DNA of 43,856 nucleotides from Omnitrophica bacterium GWA2_41_15 (GTDB lineage: Bacteria; Omnitrophota; Gorgyraeia; Gygaellales; Profunditerraquicolaceae): contig CAKKQZ010000011.1 in NCBI GenBank assembly GCA_919902445.1, forward strand, positions 12,783 to 56,638, written 5' to 3'. Positions 9,191-19,500 of the stretch are shown here, piece after piece. The notes beneath the pieces are model-generated. The model saw nothing but the letters and a program-made list of their open reading frames with translations. It was not told the origin of the DNA and ran no database searches. The position numbers were made by a program, and so were the translations under genes. Each line of letters starts with the position of its first letter. Positions within the stretch are counted from its first letter, which is position 1.

Positions 9191-10984
9191 ATGGATAAAG
9201 CTTTAATCAGAAATTTTTGTATAATCGCCCACATAGACCACGGCAAGTCAACCCTCGCTGATAGAATACTGGAACTGACAGGGGCTGTTGATAAAAGGCA
9301 TAAGGGGGAACAACTGCTGGATGATATGGAATTGGAGAAAGAAAGAGGGATAACTATTAAGGCCTCGATGGCACGGCTTAACTATCGGGCAAAAAACGGC
9401 AAAGATTATATTTTAAATCTTATAGATACTCCCGGGCACGTTGATTTTACTTACGAGGTCTCAAAATCACTGGCTGCATGCGAAGGCGCTATATTGGTAG
9501 TGGATGCCGGACAGGGGATTGAAGCGCAAACAGTGGCTAATTATTATCTGGCGCGGGCAAGTAAGCTAAAGATAATACCGGTAATAAATAAAATTGACCT
9601 GGTGTCTATAGACCTGCCGCGTGTAAAAGGTGAGATTACTCTAGTGTTGGATTTTTTGGAAGAGGATATTTTGCTAACTTCTGCAAAAGAAGGAATAGGA
9701 ATACAGGACGTTCTCGAAAGGGTCATTGAGGTTGTGCCGGGGCCTGCGGGAGAAATAGCCCACCCTTTAAAAGCGCTTGTGTTCGATTGCCTGTATGACC
9801 CTTTTAAAGGAGTTGTGGTTTTTGTCAGGGTTATGGATGGTAAAATGGATATGAATACGCAGCTGAATATGATGCATTCCGGGAAAATCTATAAAATTGA
9901 AGAACTGGGGACCCTTGAGAATTTAAAATACACAAAAGTAAAAGAGCTAACCGTCGGAGAAGTTGGTTATCTTACGGCGAATATACGCGATGCAAGGGAA
10001 GTAGTTATCGGAGATACTATAGCTGACAATAAAAATCCCTGCAACTCTCCCTTGCCGGGGTACAGGATACCTAAGCCGCTAGTTTTCTGCGGCATATATC
10101 CTGTCAATCCCGCTGATTTTACGGAATTAAAAGATGCGATGGACAAGTTGAAGCTTTCTGATGCCTCTTTTGTTTTTGAGCCTGAAAATTCGCAGTCATT
10201 TGGTTTTGGTTTCCGCTGCGGATTTTTAGGGCTTTTGCATATGGAGATAGTGCAGGAGCGCCTTGAACGGGAATATAACTTAAATCTCATCCTGACTGTC
10301 CCTAACGTAGTTTATAAGGTTAAGACAAGGGATGGAAAAATCATTGATGTTGATACGCCTGCAAAGTTTAATGTTGCCGATATCCAGGAGTCGCTGGAGC
10401 CATATGTAACATTGCTGATGATTATACCGGTTGATACAATTGACCCGGTGTGCGAATTGGCAAAAGCAAGGAGAGGGGTTTTTTGTTCAAGCGATTATCT
10501 GGGTGAAGACAGGGTAAAGCTTATATTTGATATACCGCTTTCCGAAATCATAGTAGATTTTTATGACCGGATGAAATCGCTTACTAAGGGTTACGGTTCA
10601 CTCGATTACGAATTCAAAGATTATTTTCCTGCACAGCTGGTTAAAATGGATATATTGATAAACTCAAACTCTTGCGATGCTTTTTCTTCCCTTATGCATA
10701 AAGAGAAGGCCGTGCAAAAAGCGCATGCATTGGTAAATAAACTCAAGGAATTGATTCCCAGGCAGGTATTTGAGGTGGTTATACAGGCTGCCATTGGTAA
10801 CCAGATACTCGCCTCAAGCAAGGTGAGGGCTTTGGCAAAACACGTTACCAGCAAATGTTACGGTGGAGATATCACCCGGAAACGCAAGCTTTGGGAAAAA
10901 CAGAAGGAGGGCAAAAAACGCCTGAAACAATTCGGAAGGGTTGAGATTCCGCAGGAGGCCTTCTTGGAGGTCTTAAAAATATGA
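9191..10984 (+). CDS. lepA: Translation elongation factor 4 (LepA)
   Basis: IRNFCIIAHIDHGKSTLADRILE; full-length LepA architecture. Confidence 0.98.
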   Translation: MDKALIRNFCIIAHIDHGKSTLADRILELTGAVDKRHKGEQLLDDMELEKERGITIKASMARLNYRAKNGKDYILNLIDTPGHVDFTYEVSKSLAACEGAILVVDAGQGIEAQTVANYYLARASKLKIIPVINKIDLVSIDLPRVKGEITLVLDFLEEDILLTSAKEGIGIQDVLERVIEVVPGPAGEIAHPLKALVFDCLYDPFKGVVVFVRVMDGKMDMNTQLNMMHSGKIYKIEELGTLENLKYTKVKELTVGEVGYLTANIRDAREVVIGDTIADNKNPCNSPLPGYRIPKPLVFCGIYPVNPADFTELKDAMDKLKLSDASFVFEPENSQSFGFGFRCGFLGLLHMEIVQERLEREYNLNLILTVPNVVYKVKTRDGKIIDVDTPAKFNVADIQESLEPYVTLLMIIPVDTIDPVCELAKARRGVFCSSDYLGEDRVKLIFDIPLSEIIVDFYDRMKSLTKGYGSLDYEFKDYFPAQLVKMDILINSNSCDAFSSLMHKEKAVQKAHALVNKLKELIPRQVFEVVIQAAIGNQILASSKVRALAKHVTSKCYGGDITRKRKLWEKQKEGKKRLKQFGRVEIPQEAFLEVLKI

Positions 10985-11553
10985 CAAAGAAAAAATCCGT
11001 ATTACGCGACTGGGCAGAATCGATTATAGTGGCGTTCTTGCTGGCAATGGTAATCCGTACCTTTGTTGTGCAGGCGTTTAAGATTCCAACCGGGTCTATG
11101 CGGCCTACGCTCTTAGAAGGAGATTTGATTCTGGTTAATAAGTTTATCTACGGCGCAAAAATTCCTTTTACTGACTTTAGGTTGCCGGCTGTTGCAGATC
11201 TTAAAAGGGGAGATGTTATTGTATTTATTTATCCTGAAGACCCGAAAAAGGATTTTATAAAAAGGCTTATCGGTTTACCAGGCGAAGTAGTTGAGCTTAA
11301 AAACGGGAGTATTTATATAAATGGCCAACCTTTATTAGATCCTTTGTTTAACCAAAGATATTATTATAATCGCGGAGATTTTGCCCTGGAGAATAGAAAG
11401 ACCGTGGTTTCTAAGGATGACTACTTTGTCCTGGGCGACAATTCTGCTTCATCCAAGGATAGCCGTTACTGGGGATTTGTCCCAAAAAATAATATTTTAG
11501 GAAAAGCCTTGGTAATTTACTGGCCGCCGCAGCGCATCAGGATAATTAAATAA
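10981..11553 (+). CDS. lepB: Signal peptidase I
   Basis: IPTGSMRPTLLEGDLILVNKF, KRLIGLPGE, VLGDNSASSKDSRYWGFVP. Confidence 0.96.
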   Translation: MTKKKSVLRDWAESIIVAFLLAMVIRTFVVQAFKIPTGSMRPTLLEGDLILVNKFIYGAKIPFTDFRLPAVADLKRGDVIVFIYPEDPKKDFIKRLIGLPGEVVELKNGSIYINGQPLLDPLFNQRYYYNRGDFALENRKTVVSKDDYFVLGDNSASSKDSRYWGFVPKNNILGKALVIYWPPQRIRIIK

Positions 11554-11606
11554 CTCTTTCATTTTAGGCATCGTAGGCCGGAAATGTTTTAGGAAGGAAG
11601 AGCAGC

Positions 11607-12194
11607 GTGAATTTTGCCAATAAAATTTCTACATTTAGAATTTTAAGCGTTCCTTTTTTTATAGCATGCCTAATCTATTATTCTCCCGAAAGGACTTATT
11701 TTAGATTTCTTGCTCTGTTTATATTTATTTTGGGTGTTATCTCTGATGCTGTTGACGGATATATAGCAAGGAAATCAAAACAGCAGTCAAAAGCCGGGCT
11801 TGTCTTAGACCCTTTAGGAGATAAGTTACTGCTTATGAGCGCTTACATTTTTCTTTCTCAGCTTTCGCAGTTCCCTTTGAAGTTTCCGCTTTGGGTTATT
11901 TTTATAATCATAAGCAGGGATGCGATTATTCTTATGGGTACGGTGGTGATTTACATGGTAAAGCAGAATATTGAGATTTATCCTACGCGCTGGGGGAAAG
12001 TTACAACTGCGTTGCAGATGCTTTCAGTGATACTGGTTCTTCTTCAATTCAAACTATCATTTATATCCTGGTGGCTGGCGGTTATATTTACGGTTATTTC
12101 AGGTATAGATTATATAAAGAGAGGATTTAAGACGCTTTATCCCGCCTTCGCAGAAGACCACCCCGCCGGCGAGAGTGGATGTCCGCCACAATAA
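11607..12194 (+). CDS. pgsA: CDP-diacylglycerol--glycerol-3-phosphate 3-phosphatidyltransferase
   Basis: CDP-alcohol phosphatidyltransferase motif SDAVDGYIARKSKQQSKAGLVLDPLGDKLL; GTG start. C-terminal ~16 aa derive from a repeat. Confidence 0.92.
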   Translation: MNFANKISTFRILSVPFFIACLIYYSPERTYFRFLALFIFILGVISDAVDGYIARKSKQQSKAGLVLDPLGDKLLLMSAYIFLSQLSQFPLKFPLWVIFIIISRDAIILMGTVVIYMVKQNIEIYPTRWGKVTTALQMLSVILVLLQFKLSFISWWLAVIFTVISGIDYIKRGFKTLYPAFAEDHPAGESGCPPQ

Positions 12195-12256
12195 GTGGCG
12201 GACCCGCCATGAATTATGGCGGGTACATAAAGGTACTACGGGCATGCCCGTGGGGA
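12143..12256 (+). repeat. Family C palindromic composite: tandem hairpins TCCGCCAC..GTGGCGGA + CCCGCCAT..ATGGCGGG, then GGGCATGCCC
   Basis: Arms 12182-12189/12195-12202 and 12203-12210/12216-12223; GGGCATGCCC at 12240. Diverged copy at 26531-26665. Confidence 0.85.
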
Positions 12257-12898
12257 ATGTTTTCCATGCTCTGGCTATTTACCGGAATCATCATTAGTTA
12301 TATTATCGGTTCAATTCCTACCGGTTATATCTTCGGGTATTTGCTTAAAGGTATAGATATCCGTAAGTTTGGCTCGGGTAATGTGGGAGCGACTAATGCC
12401 TGGCGAGTGCTGGGAAAACCGGCAGGGATAACTGTTTTAATTTTAGATATTTTAAAAGGTTACATCCCGGTTGTATTCTTAGGAAGTTTTTTAGCTTCAA
12501 GAATTAATCTTGCCGATAAAACTATTCTGCCGGTTTTACTGGGCCTAAGTTGTATATCCGGACATAACTGGACCTTATTCTTAGGATTTAAAGGCGGTAA
12601 GGGTATTGCTACTACTCTTGGAGTTTTGTTTGCTTTGTCAATGCAGGTATCCGGCCTAAAGTTAATCCTTCTTTTGTTAATCTTAACCTGGGTTTTAGTA
12701 TTCATAATAGCCAGAATAATATCCATTGCTTCGGTTTTGACCAGTATTGCCTTGCCTGTATACTCTCTAATTTTCAGGCAGTCAAATGTAGTAATATTTT
12801 TAAGTATCCTGCTTTGTATGCTTAGCATTCTGCGCCACAAATCCAACCTTAAAAGAATCTTCGAAGGAAAAGAATCTCGCCTTAAGTTTAGAAAGTAG
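12257..12898 (+). CDS. plsY: Glycerol-3-phosphate acyltransferase PlsY
   Basis: GSIPTGYIFGYLLKGIDIRKFGSGNVGATNAWRVLG, GHNWTLFLGFKGGKGIATTLG. ORF start 12179 falls in repeat; ATG 12257 (or 12266) preferred. Confidence 0.94.
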   Translation: MFSMLWLFTGIIISYIIGSIPTGYIFGYLLKGIDIRKFGSGNVGATNAWRVLGKPAGITVLILDILKGYIPVVFLGSFLASRINLADKTILPVLLGLSCISGHNWTLFLGFKGGKGIATTLGVLFALSMQVSGLKLILLLLILTWVLVFIIARIISIASVLTSIALPVYSLIFRQSNVVIFLSILLCMLSILRHKSNLKRIFEGKESRLKFRK

Positions 12899-13130
12899 AT
12901 CCTTCGCTACAAGTCAAAAAAAGCTTTGTGTCGGGATCAATTCGGTTAAACAGGTTTATGTTAGCTATCGCTTCATAAGCCTGGGACTCATTTTAGAAAC
13001 CGCTTTCTTTTTAACGGGTTATACCATTGAAAGAGGGCTATATCGGATGTTATACTTTACTCGAGAGATAAATTTTTTTACGCTATTTTTATTCGTATCG
13101 TCCCCACCAGCCACGAGAAGGTAGGGGGGA

Positions 13131-13200
13131 TAGCCGGGTTGCCAAAGAAAAATAGGAGGAATCTTATTAGGGGCAACCCGGTACTTTCTTGAAAGAGGCA
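13131..13200 (+). promoter_or_regulatory. Candidate structured 5' UTR element upstream of the 13205 ORF
   Basis: 10-bp perfect stem CCGGGTTGCC (13134-13143) / GGCAACCCGG (13172-13181), then CTTTC-TT-GAAAG adjacent to the Shine-Dalgarno sequence. Confidence 0.5.
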
Positions 13201-13204
13201 GAAA

Positions 13205-13534
13205 ATGAGAGATTTGTTGTATAAAAATCTAACCTCAAGCGACGGTAAAAAAAGGATACTCGCTAGCTCCGAGATAGTTGACAAGGAGGGGGTGCGTAGT
13301 ATCATAAGGCGCAAATTTGTCTGCATGGTAAAAGAGATAAAGGATAACAAGATGGGAGAAAAACCCCTGCCATACCTCTATGTCCTGAAAGAGCGTAATA
13401 CCTTTGAGCAAAAGGAAAGGTTCTACTGCAGACTAAAAGGGAGTGTATATGCTGTTTCAGGCAGAAGGCTCTTTCTTATCCTTTACACGCATTCCTTGAA
13501 GATCAGTCTCGCAACCCTTCAAAAGCAGCCTTAG
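13205..13534 (+). CDS. Hypothetical protein, 109 aa
   Basis: Good SD (GAAAGAGG) 7 nt before ATG; balanced composition (MRDLLYKNLTSSDGKKRILASSEIVDKEGVRSIIRRKF...). Confidence 0.7.
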   Translation: MRDLLYKNLTSSDGKKRILASSEIVDKEGVRSIIRRKFVCMVKEIKDNKMGEKPLPYLYVLKERNTFEQKERFYCRLKGSVYAVSGRRLFLILYTHSLKISLATLQKQP

Positions 13535-13584
13535 CGCATATAACGGCCAAGGCCTTTTAACTCAAAACTTCAAAAGATTTAACC

Positions 13585-13613
13585 TTGACAGCACTAAAAA
13601 AATAAGTTATATT
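13585..13613 (+). promoter_or_regulatory. Sigma70-type promoter TTGACA-N17-TATATT
   Basis: -35 at 13585-13590, 17-nt spacer, -10 at 13608-13613. Confidence 0.8.
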
Positions 13614-13689
13614 TAAATTAAAGTTTTTTATAGCAGAAAATCCGCATATCCCAATCTCGGAGGTGATTGGGAGTTTTAGTCTATAGCTT

Positions 13690-13728
13690 AACCGGATTGA
13701 CATTGGGTCGGTCCGGTTCTTTTATTTG
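13690..13728 (+). terminator. Intrinsic terminator / attenuator hairpin
   Basis: 12-bp stem AACCGGATTGAC-ATTGG-GTCGGTCCGGTT (two T.G wobbles) followed by CTTTTATTT. Confidence 0.7.
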
Positions 13729-13784
13729 TCAAGACATCATTAGTTTTACTTGACATTTGCAAGAAATCATATAAAAATACAAAT

Positions 13785-16574
13785 ATGCTAAAAAAGACTC
13801 TTTTCTTATCAACCTCTGTTTTTTTGTTATTTTCCCTTTTGGTCATTAATTCTTCTGTTTTTGCCGCTTCAGCTGCCTCTGAGTACCTCTGCGGCTTCGC
13901 TATGCAGTTTTACCGCATGGGAAGATATGAAGATGCCCTTTCAGAATTTAAAAAAGTACTACTTATCGACCCCGAAAATAAGACCGCTCAGGAATATATA
14001 AATAATATCTTTCAAAAGGAATCTACTTCCGCTGAAATAGCAGTTAGGCCCTTGAAGCAGCATCCCGCTGCTTTAAAGCAGCGGGATGAGGAAATATCTC
14101 CTCTGAAGAAACCAATTACAAGAGAAGAGGCGATAAATAAGGCCTTTAAAAGCCTCTCCAGAGAACAATTCAATAAGCAGATGGAAAATGGTTCTGAAAA
14201 AAACGGGCACAATATGGCAGGTATTAGGGTAGCCGGAAAGGCGCAGGTAAGTTTCGGAGTGACACCTGATGATGCAATTTGGAAGCGCGCAAACTTTGAT
14301 TTAAACGAAAAGGTAAAAAGCTGGCGCACGAGTTCAGATGCGGTTTTTAATAAAAGATTTAATACTTATGACCCTAGGGTTTACGATAGCTTAAGTGTGG
14401 ATTTGGACACTGAAAATAAAGATGGCTTAAATTTTCATTCCAACGTTACGGCTGATCCATGGAGCTTTGTTGGTAAGAGCAGTAAAACTACGGTTACTGG
14501 CTCAAATGGCGATACTGCAGAAATTGAACTTTTGTATTGGTCGAATACGGGTTATGTTGTTAACAGCACTGCTTATACTTTAAGGGGGGGTGAGACCTTC
14601 GGGATCCCCGAAATAAAAGTAAAGAATAGCAAGACAAGCCCTGCTACTATAACAGGGTTTAGAAATTCAGGTACTACTTTTAGTATTCCTGAGTTGAAGA
14701 TATACCGCGAGTTTCAACCTATCCGCGAGCTATGGCTGGATTATACCAATGATCAGATTAAATTGCGGGCTTTTCCTATGGCTTATCAGGACCAGGCTTA
14801 TTCCTCTGATGATCCGCTGGGTATAACTAACCACCATATTTGGTGGCAGGATAGCACTTGGCTGCGCAAGTATGTACCTGGAAATTACAATTCTACTGAT
14901 ACTCCCAACCCGAGTTTTACCAAAGGGTACTGGGATGATTCGCTTTCATTCCTGGCTAAAGATTCAACCGGAGCATATCTTACTGCCTTGCGCGGGTTTT
15001 CTTTTACTTTCCAGCCAAGAGACAAAACCTTGTTTGATACTACCATTGCTACTCCTAAACACCTCTGGCAGGATTACGCACAGGTCGATAACCTAATTAC
15101 CGCTAGCCGGGTTAAGCATTATTTGGATGAGAATTTCATGATTGGAGGAACTTTTACCAGCCGTTTAGGATTTAAGGTTGATGACAAAAGAAAACTGGAT
15201 AGCCAAAATTACGTGGGGGGCTTGGATTTAGGTTACGAGATAGCTGATGGATTAAAAGCTCAGGCAGAGGTAGTAACTTCGAAATCATTTTATGATCAGG
15301 TAAACCCTAATTATGAAACTGAATCCCGCGGCAACACTTATTATTTTTCTTTTGTTACACGTTATCCGCGGCAGAGCATCATGGATTTAAAATACGTTTA
15401 TGATGAGATATCTTTGGATAAAACCGAATCATTCTTGGTTAAAAGCAAATTCTACGCTGCGCGCATGGATAAAGGCTTTGATTCCTCGTTATCAAATTTC
15501 CATAACACCCGTCAAGATACATTTTGGTCCAGGCATATTAATTTCCGCAGGCCGTTTGATTATTATTACGCCGGGCTGACTAAGCCGACTAGTAAATGGG
15601 ATGAGCTTAATCCTATCAGAATCGGAGACGGTATTGACAACGGTAGGAATGTTTTGGGATTTAGGATCGAGTTTATAGCAGAAGATAAATTCTCCAATCT
15701 TTTTGATGTGCGCAACGTGCACAATGTCAACGGTAAATTTATCGAAAATGTGGTGCGTGATGAGGCTACGTCTAAAGTAACCGATAAGCTGACTGCTAAA
15801 GTTTTAGGTATTTATCAGAAACTCCCTCGTACTCTTGGCGGCTCCGGAGGCATCGATCCTTTTATTTATGATGGAAACACAGGAGAATTCTTTAATAATT
15901 CATCGGTTATAGACGGAAATGACCCTACGCTTAAAACCGGGTCTCTCGGCCTTAATTATGATTTTTTAAATTGGCTGAGCTTAAACGGCATATATGAACG
16001 CACCAATGATTATTTTCTGGCTTACGACGGTTTTCCGGCTAACACACTGAGAAACGATACGACCCTTGGCGGAACTTATTATCAGAATGATAAGCTTTAT
16101 CGTTTTCGCGACCCTTTTCTTTACAGCCAAGGTGGTTTTCCGCAAGCGCCTTATGAGTTTTATAATGTTTTTAAAGCTGGCTTAAGGATGCAGCCAGTGA
16201 ACAATATGGACATTTATTTAGATTACACGCGTAATATATTTGAGAGCGCTGGGCAAAACTCAGACGGCATGAATCATGTCGGCTTAGAGATGACCTACAT
16301 GCCAGCTAAAAAATTCGGCATGACGCTTAAATATACCTATTCCCGGTGGCAGGATACTGACCGCCTAGTCGCAGGCAGTACCAATCCTCTTGGCCATCAC
16401 AATTTTTTTGGAGAATTCAGATACCTGCCCTCAACAGACGATGAATTAATCCTGCAGTACGGGGAAGGTAATTCTAGTCCCATCGGTAATATGACCTTTG
16501 ACCCTTATGGTGGCGGGCTATTAACAATAGATACCCAGCACATCTTCCGCGCTTATTACCGCCGTAAGTTTTAA
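13785..16574 (+). CDS. Putative outer-membrane protein: signal peptide, short TPR, C-terminal beta-barrel
   Basis: Signal peptide; MGRYEDALSEFKKVLLIDPENKTAQEYI TPR; alternating aromatic/hydrophobic strands ending HIFRAYYRRKF. Confidence 0.8.
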   Translation: MLKKTLFLSTSVFLLFSLLVINSSVFAASAASEYLCGFAMQFYRMGRYEDALSEFKKVLLIDPENKTAQEYINNIFQKESTSAEIAVRPLKQHPAALKQRDEEISPLKKPITREEAINKAFKSLSREQFNKQMENGSEKNGHNMAGIRVAGKAQVSFGVTPDDAIWKRANFDLNEKVKSWRTSSDAVFNKRFNTYDPRVYDSLSVDLDTENKDGLNFHSNVTADPWSFVGKSSKTTVTGSNGDTAEIELLYWSNTGYVVNSTAYTLRGGETFGIPEIKVKNSKTSPATITGFRNSGTTFSIPELKIYREFQPIRELWLDYTNDQIKLRAFPMAYQDQAYSSDDPLGITNHHIWWQDSTWLRKYVPGNYNSTDTPNPSFTKGYWDDSLSFLAKDSTGAYLTALRGFSFTFQPRDKTLFDTTIATPKHLWQDYAQVDNLITASRVKHYLDENFMIGGTFTSRLGFKVDDKRKLDSQNYVGGLDLGYEIADGLKAQAEVVTSKSFYDQVNPNYETESRGNTYYFSFVTRYPRQSIMDLKYVYDEISLDKTESFLVKSKFYAARMDKGFDSSLSNFHNTRQDTFWSRHINFRRPFDYYYAGLTKPTSKWDELNPIRIGDGIDNGRNVLGFRIEFIAEDKFSNLFDVRNVHNVNGKFIENVVRDEATSKVTDKLTAKVLGIYQKLPRTLGGSGGIDPFIYDGNTGEFFNNSSVIDGNDPTLKTGSLGLNYDFLNWLSLNGIYERTNDYFLAYDGFPANTLRNDTTLGGTYYQNDKLYRFRDPFLYSQGGFPQAPYEFYNVFKAGLRMQPVNNMDIYLDYTRNIFESAGQNSDGMNHVGLEMTYMPAKKFGMTLKYTYSRWQDTDRLVAGSTNPLGHHNFFGEFRYLPSTDDELILQYGEGNSSPIGNMTFDPYGGGLLTIDTQHIFRAYYRRKF
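14061..14088. repeat. Perfect 28-bp palindrome CATCCCGCTGCTTTAAAGCAGCGGGATG inside CDS
   Basis: Sequence equals its own reverse complement. Confidence 0.95.
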
Positions 16575-16580
16575 TCTTTT

Positions 16581-19500
16581 TTATTCCAGATAAATATCGA
16601 TATTCTTGATTTGACGTGACCTTACCTGTTCAGCGTAAGGCGATGGGATAGTGTTTTGCGGTATTTCTACGGGTTTGCCTTCTTTATCCTTCATGATAAT
16701 CTTGGATATTTTAGCCGCATTACTGCCAAAGGTGTTTTTTCTTTTAAGGTTATGATATGCGACAAAAATTTTACTAAGAAAATTAAAGCTGTAAATGCCT
16801 TTGCGGTTAAATAACCAGCCGGGTAGGGCAGGCCTGAAGGCCAGGTTTAATTCACTCTGGTCATTAAGGAAGAAAGGGCTCTTGCCTACGTTCATGGTCA
16901 ACCAGATTTCCAGGAATTCTGCAGTTGAGCCTGAGAGACGGGCCACATAGCCGTTTCCGTGCAGGGCTTTATTGTGAAAAGCGCTGCTTACCAGAAAGGA
17001 CGAGTTCTCTAAAATACTGCGCCCATATTTTTTAGGGTCAAGAAAGGGGATAAGGATATTCTTAAATTCCGCATAAAAATCTTCATAAAGCCCCTGTTTT
17101 AAAATCTCCAGCAGGTATTTATATTCCATATGTAGCCAGATAGACTCATTTTCAAGCCAGCCAGGAGTAAATACGCGGCACCTTCCGATTTCCTCGGGCA
17201 TATCATAAAGAGGGGCGGTAACCTTGTACATCTTTAATTTTTTGTCATACAGCCGGCTTGTTTTAGTGGCTTTGTGCAACCTGGAAGCAGTATCTTTATT
17301 TTCCGCAAGGCGCAAGGCGTGCATCTGGCCTTCCAGGAATATAGGGACTTTTTTCTGGATAAATTTAAGGGGTTTTACAAAATGCTCTTTGATAATTTCG
17401 TATTCGGAGACTTCATTTATAAAGTATGAATAATAAACATTTTTTTCCTTATCAAGCGCCTTATCAATCCCTAAGGTTATCTTATCCAGGGCGTTACCGA
17501 CCATACCCTGCAGTAGGCCTGTATCAATTTCAGTTTCACTGCCGCTAAAACCCAGCCTTGTTTTATTCCTGTATTTTTCTTTCAGGGTATGAGATTCATC
17601 CCAGAAGGCGTAATCCTTATCCGCCGCGCCGCTGTTAAAATATGCGCTTATTAAGCCATCCAGCCCCGTTAGGAAATCCAGGATTTCTTCGCTGATATGT
17701 ATTTTTTCACTCCCTGACTTATCTAGGGCGCCTTTTATAATCAAGCACAGTCTTTTTAATTCAAACGTCTCGCATGCGGAAGAGCCGAATAAGGCCGGTA
17801 AGCCGTTGAGCGCGTCAAACCAGTTAGGCTTATCCGCTTCCATCTCAACGCCTGTGCCAAAGGGGTCAAGCGAGGCAAGCTTATTAACCAGGAGGCAGAA
17901 TAATTTGTTTATCAGGGTAGTCCGGTATACCTCGCCTTTGCCGTAATCAACCCTTACCAAATGCGCGTCCTTATGCCTTTTTCGGATAAGCTCTTTTTTT
18001 ACGGGGTCAGCATAGACCGAATGCAGCTGTTTTACGCAGCCGCCTAAAATTAGGAATTTGTCCTCCCTTGGCTTAACAATTTCAGTATTATCGAAGAAAG
18101 TAAATACCCTCTTTAAAAAAAATAACTCCTTTAATTTCTCGGGATAAAGCCCCAAATAGCTCTCCAGTAAATCAAGGTTATAAGTCCAGTGGTCTGTCCA
18201 GAAGCCCTCGGCGTGTTCCGCGCCCTGTATCTTTGTGGAATGGGATATGATAATATTAAGGAATTCGTCGCAGGGGCAGCCCAGCTTTATTTTCTTATCC
18301 TGCAGGAATAATATTAACTCTCCGGGGGTGTATGGCTTGCTTAAGAATGCGGCGATCTCGGGTATCGAATTTTCTTCCACTGTATTTTTCAGGATTTTTT
18401 CGAAGTCGGTTCCTTCATTGACGGCAAAAGTTATTCCCTTAACAACCAGAGGATTGAACCCATCTGCCTGGAGAAGGCTGAAGAAGGTAATTAAATTGTC
18501 ATCATCTATATCCGGATTAAACCAGATATCGCTCCTGCGGTTTTGGTTCGTATCCCTGTAATTGCCGTTGCCTTGAGAGAAGTATGTGGGCTGGATCTGG
18601 AATTTATTGTAATCTCGTTCTAGGTCCCCATGCTTACGGGAATAAAGGTAAAATACTGATTTTTTCTCTGCGGAATTAAAAATTACCGGGTATCCGCCGC
18701 GAATGACATTATCCAGGTATGTCTGCTTAGAGTAGAGGTTAAACTCCCGGGAGCTTGAATCGGTGTTTATATCCTGCGTGAGCCCGTCAATGAGGGTTAT
18801 GTTTTCTCTCTGTTTTTGCCTGAGGTATCCCGGTTTTGTGATTTTTCCTACAGATGCGTTTAGGGTTTCAATGCTGCGCATATAACCGATAACGGAATAG
18901 AGCGCATTTTCCTGTTTTGGAAATAATTCCAGGCTTAAAAAGGAAAATCCCGAAGGGGTCTTGCCCCCGGCCACATTATTGATATTGGTGAAATTATCAT
19001 TAGCCAGGAACTGGCGCGGGTAAGAAAAATCCGTAATCGGGCCGAATACGGCTTCGGCATCTACTATAGGTTTTATAATTTTAGGCCTATTTTTTTCATA
19101 GTGGAACCCCAGGTAAAAATTACCCTCTTTTATATGGACTACTTCAGGCCGGTCTGTGGGGTCTACGGCGAGCTTATAAAAAGGCACCCCTTCTTTAAGG
19201 TTTTCAACCTTCATCCAGGCTTCTATAGTGCGGCCTAATTTTTTTAAGAATAAGTTACTCGTGCCAAAGGGGACTATCTGCGGCAGGCCGTCGAGCAACT
19301 GGATTTTTTTAGGGAGATTCCCGAGATTTTGAATAGTTAATATCCTTGCAAGGCCGGCAAAGGTATCATTCGGAATGTTGAAATATTCGACTTTTATTTT
19401 GAGGCCTAAAGTTAAATTTTCTTCTTCTAAGATAAGTCCGTATGAGGTTATTCGCATACGGTTTTCAAGGTCAAACTCAAGGTTCACGCAACCATCAGAA

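Noticed and set aside
12179-12256. N-terminal extension of PlsY in the ORF track
   Set aside because: Encoded by the palindromic repeat; real start likely ATG 12257 or 12266.
13131-13181. c-di-GMP-I (GEMM) riboswitch
   Set aside because: Only a 3'-half resemblance; the GGCAAACC and GACGCAAAGCC parts are absent.
13750-13775. Second promoter TTGACA...TATAAA close to the 13785 start
   Set aside because: Spacer only about 14 nt; not a convincing sigma70 promoter.
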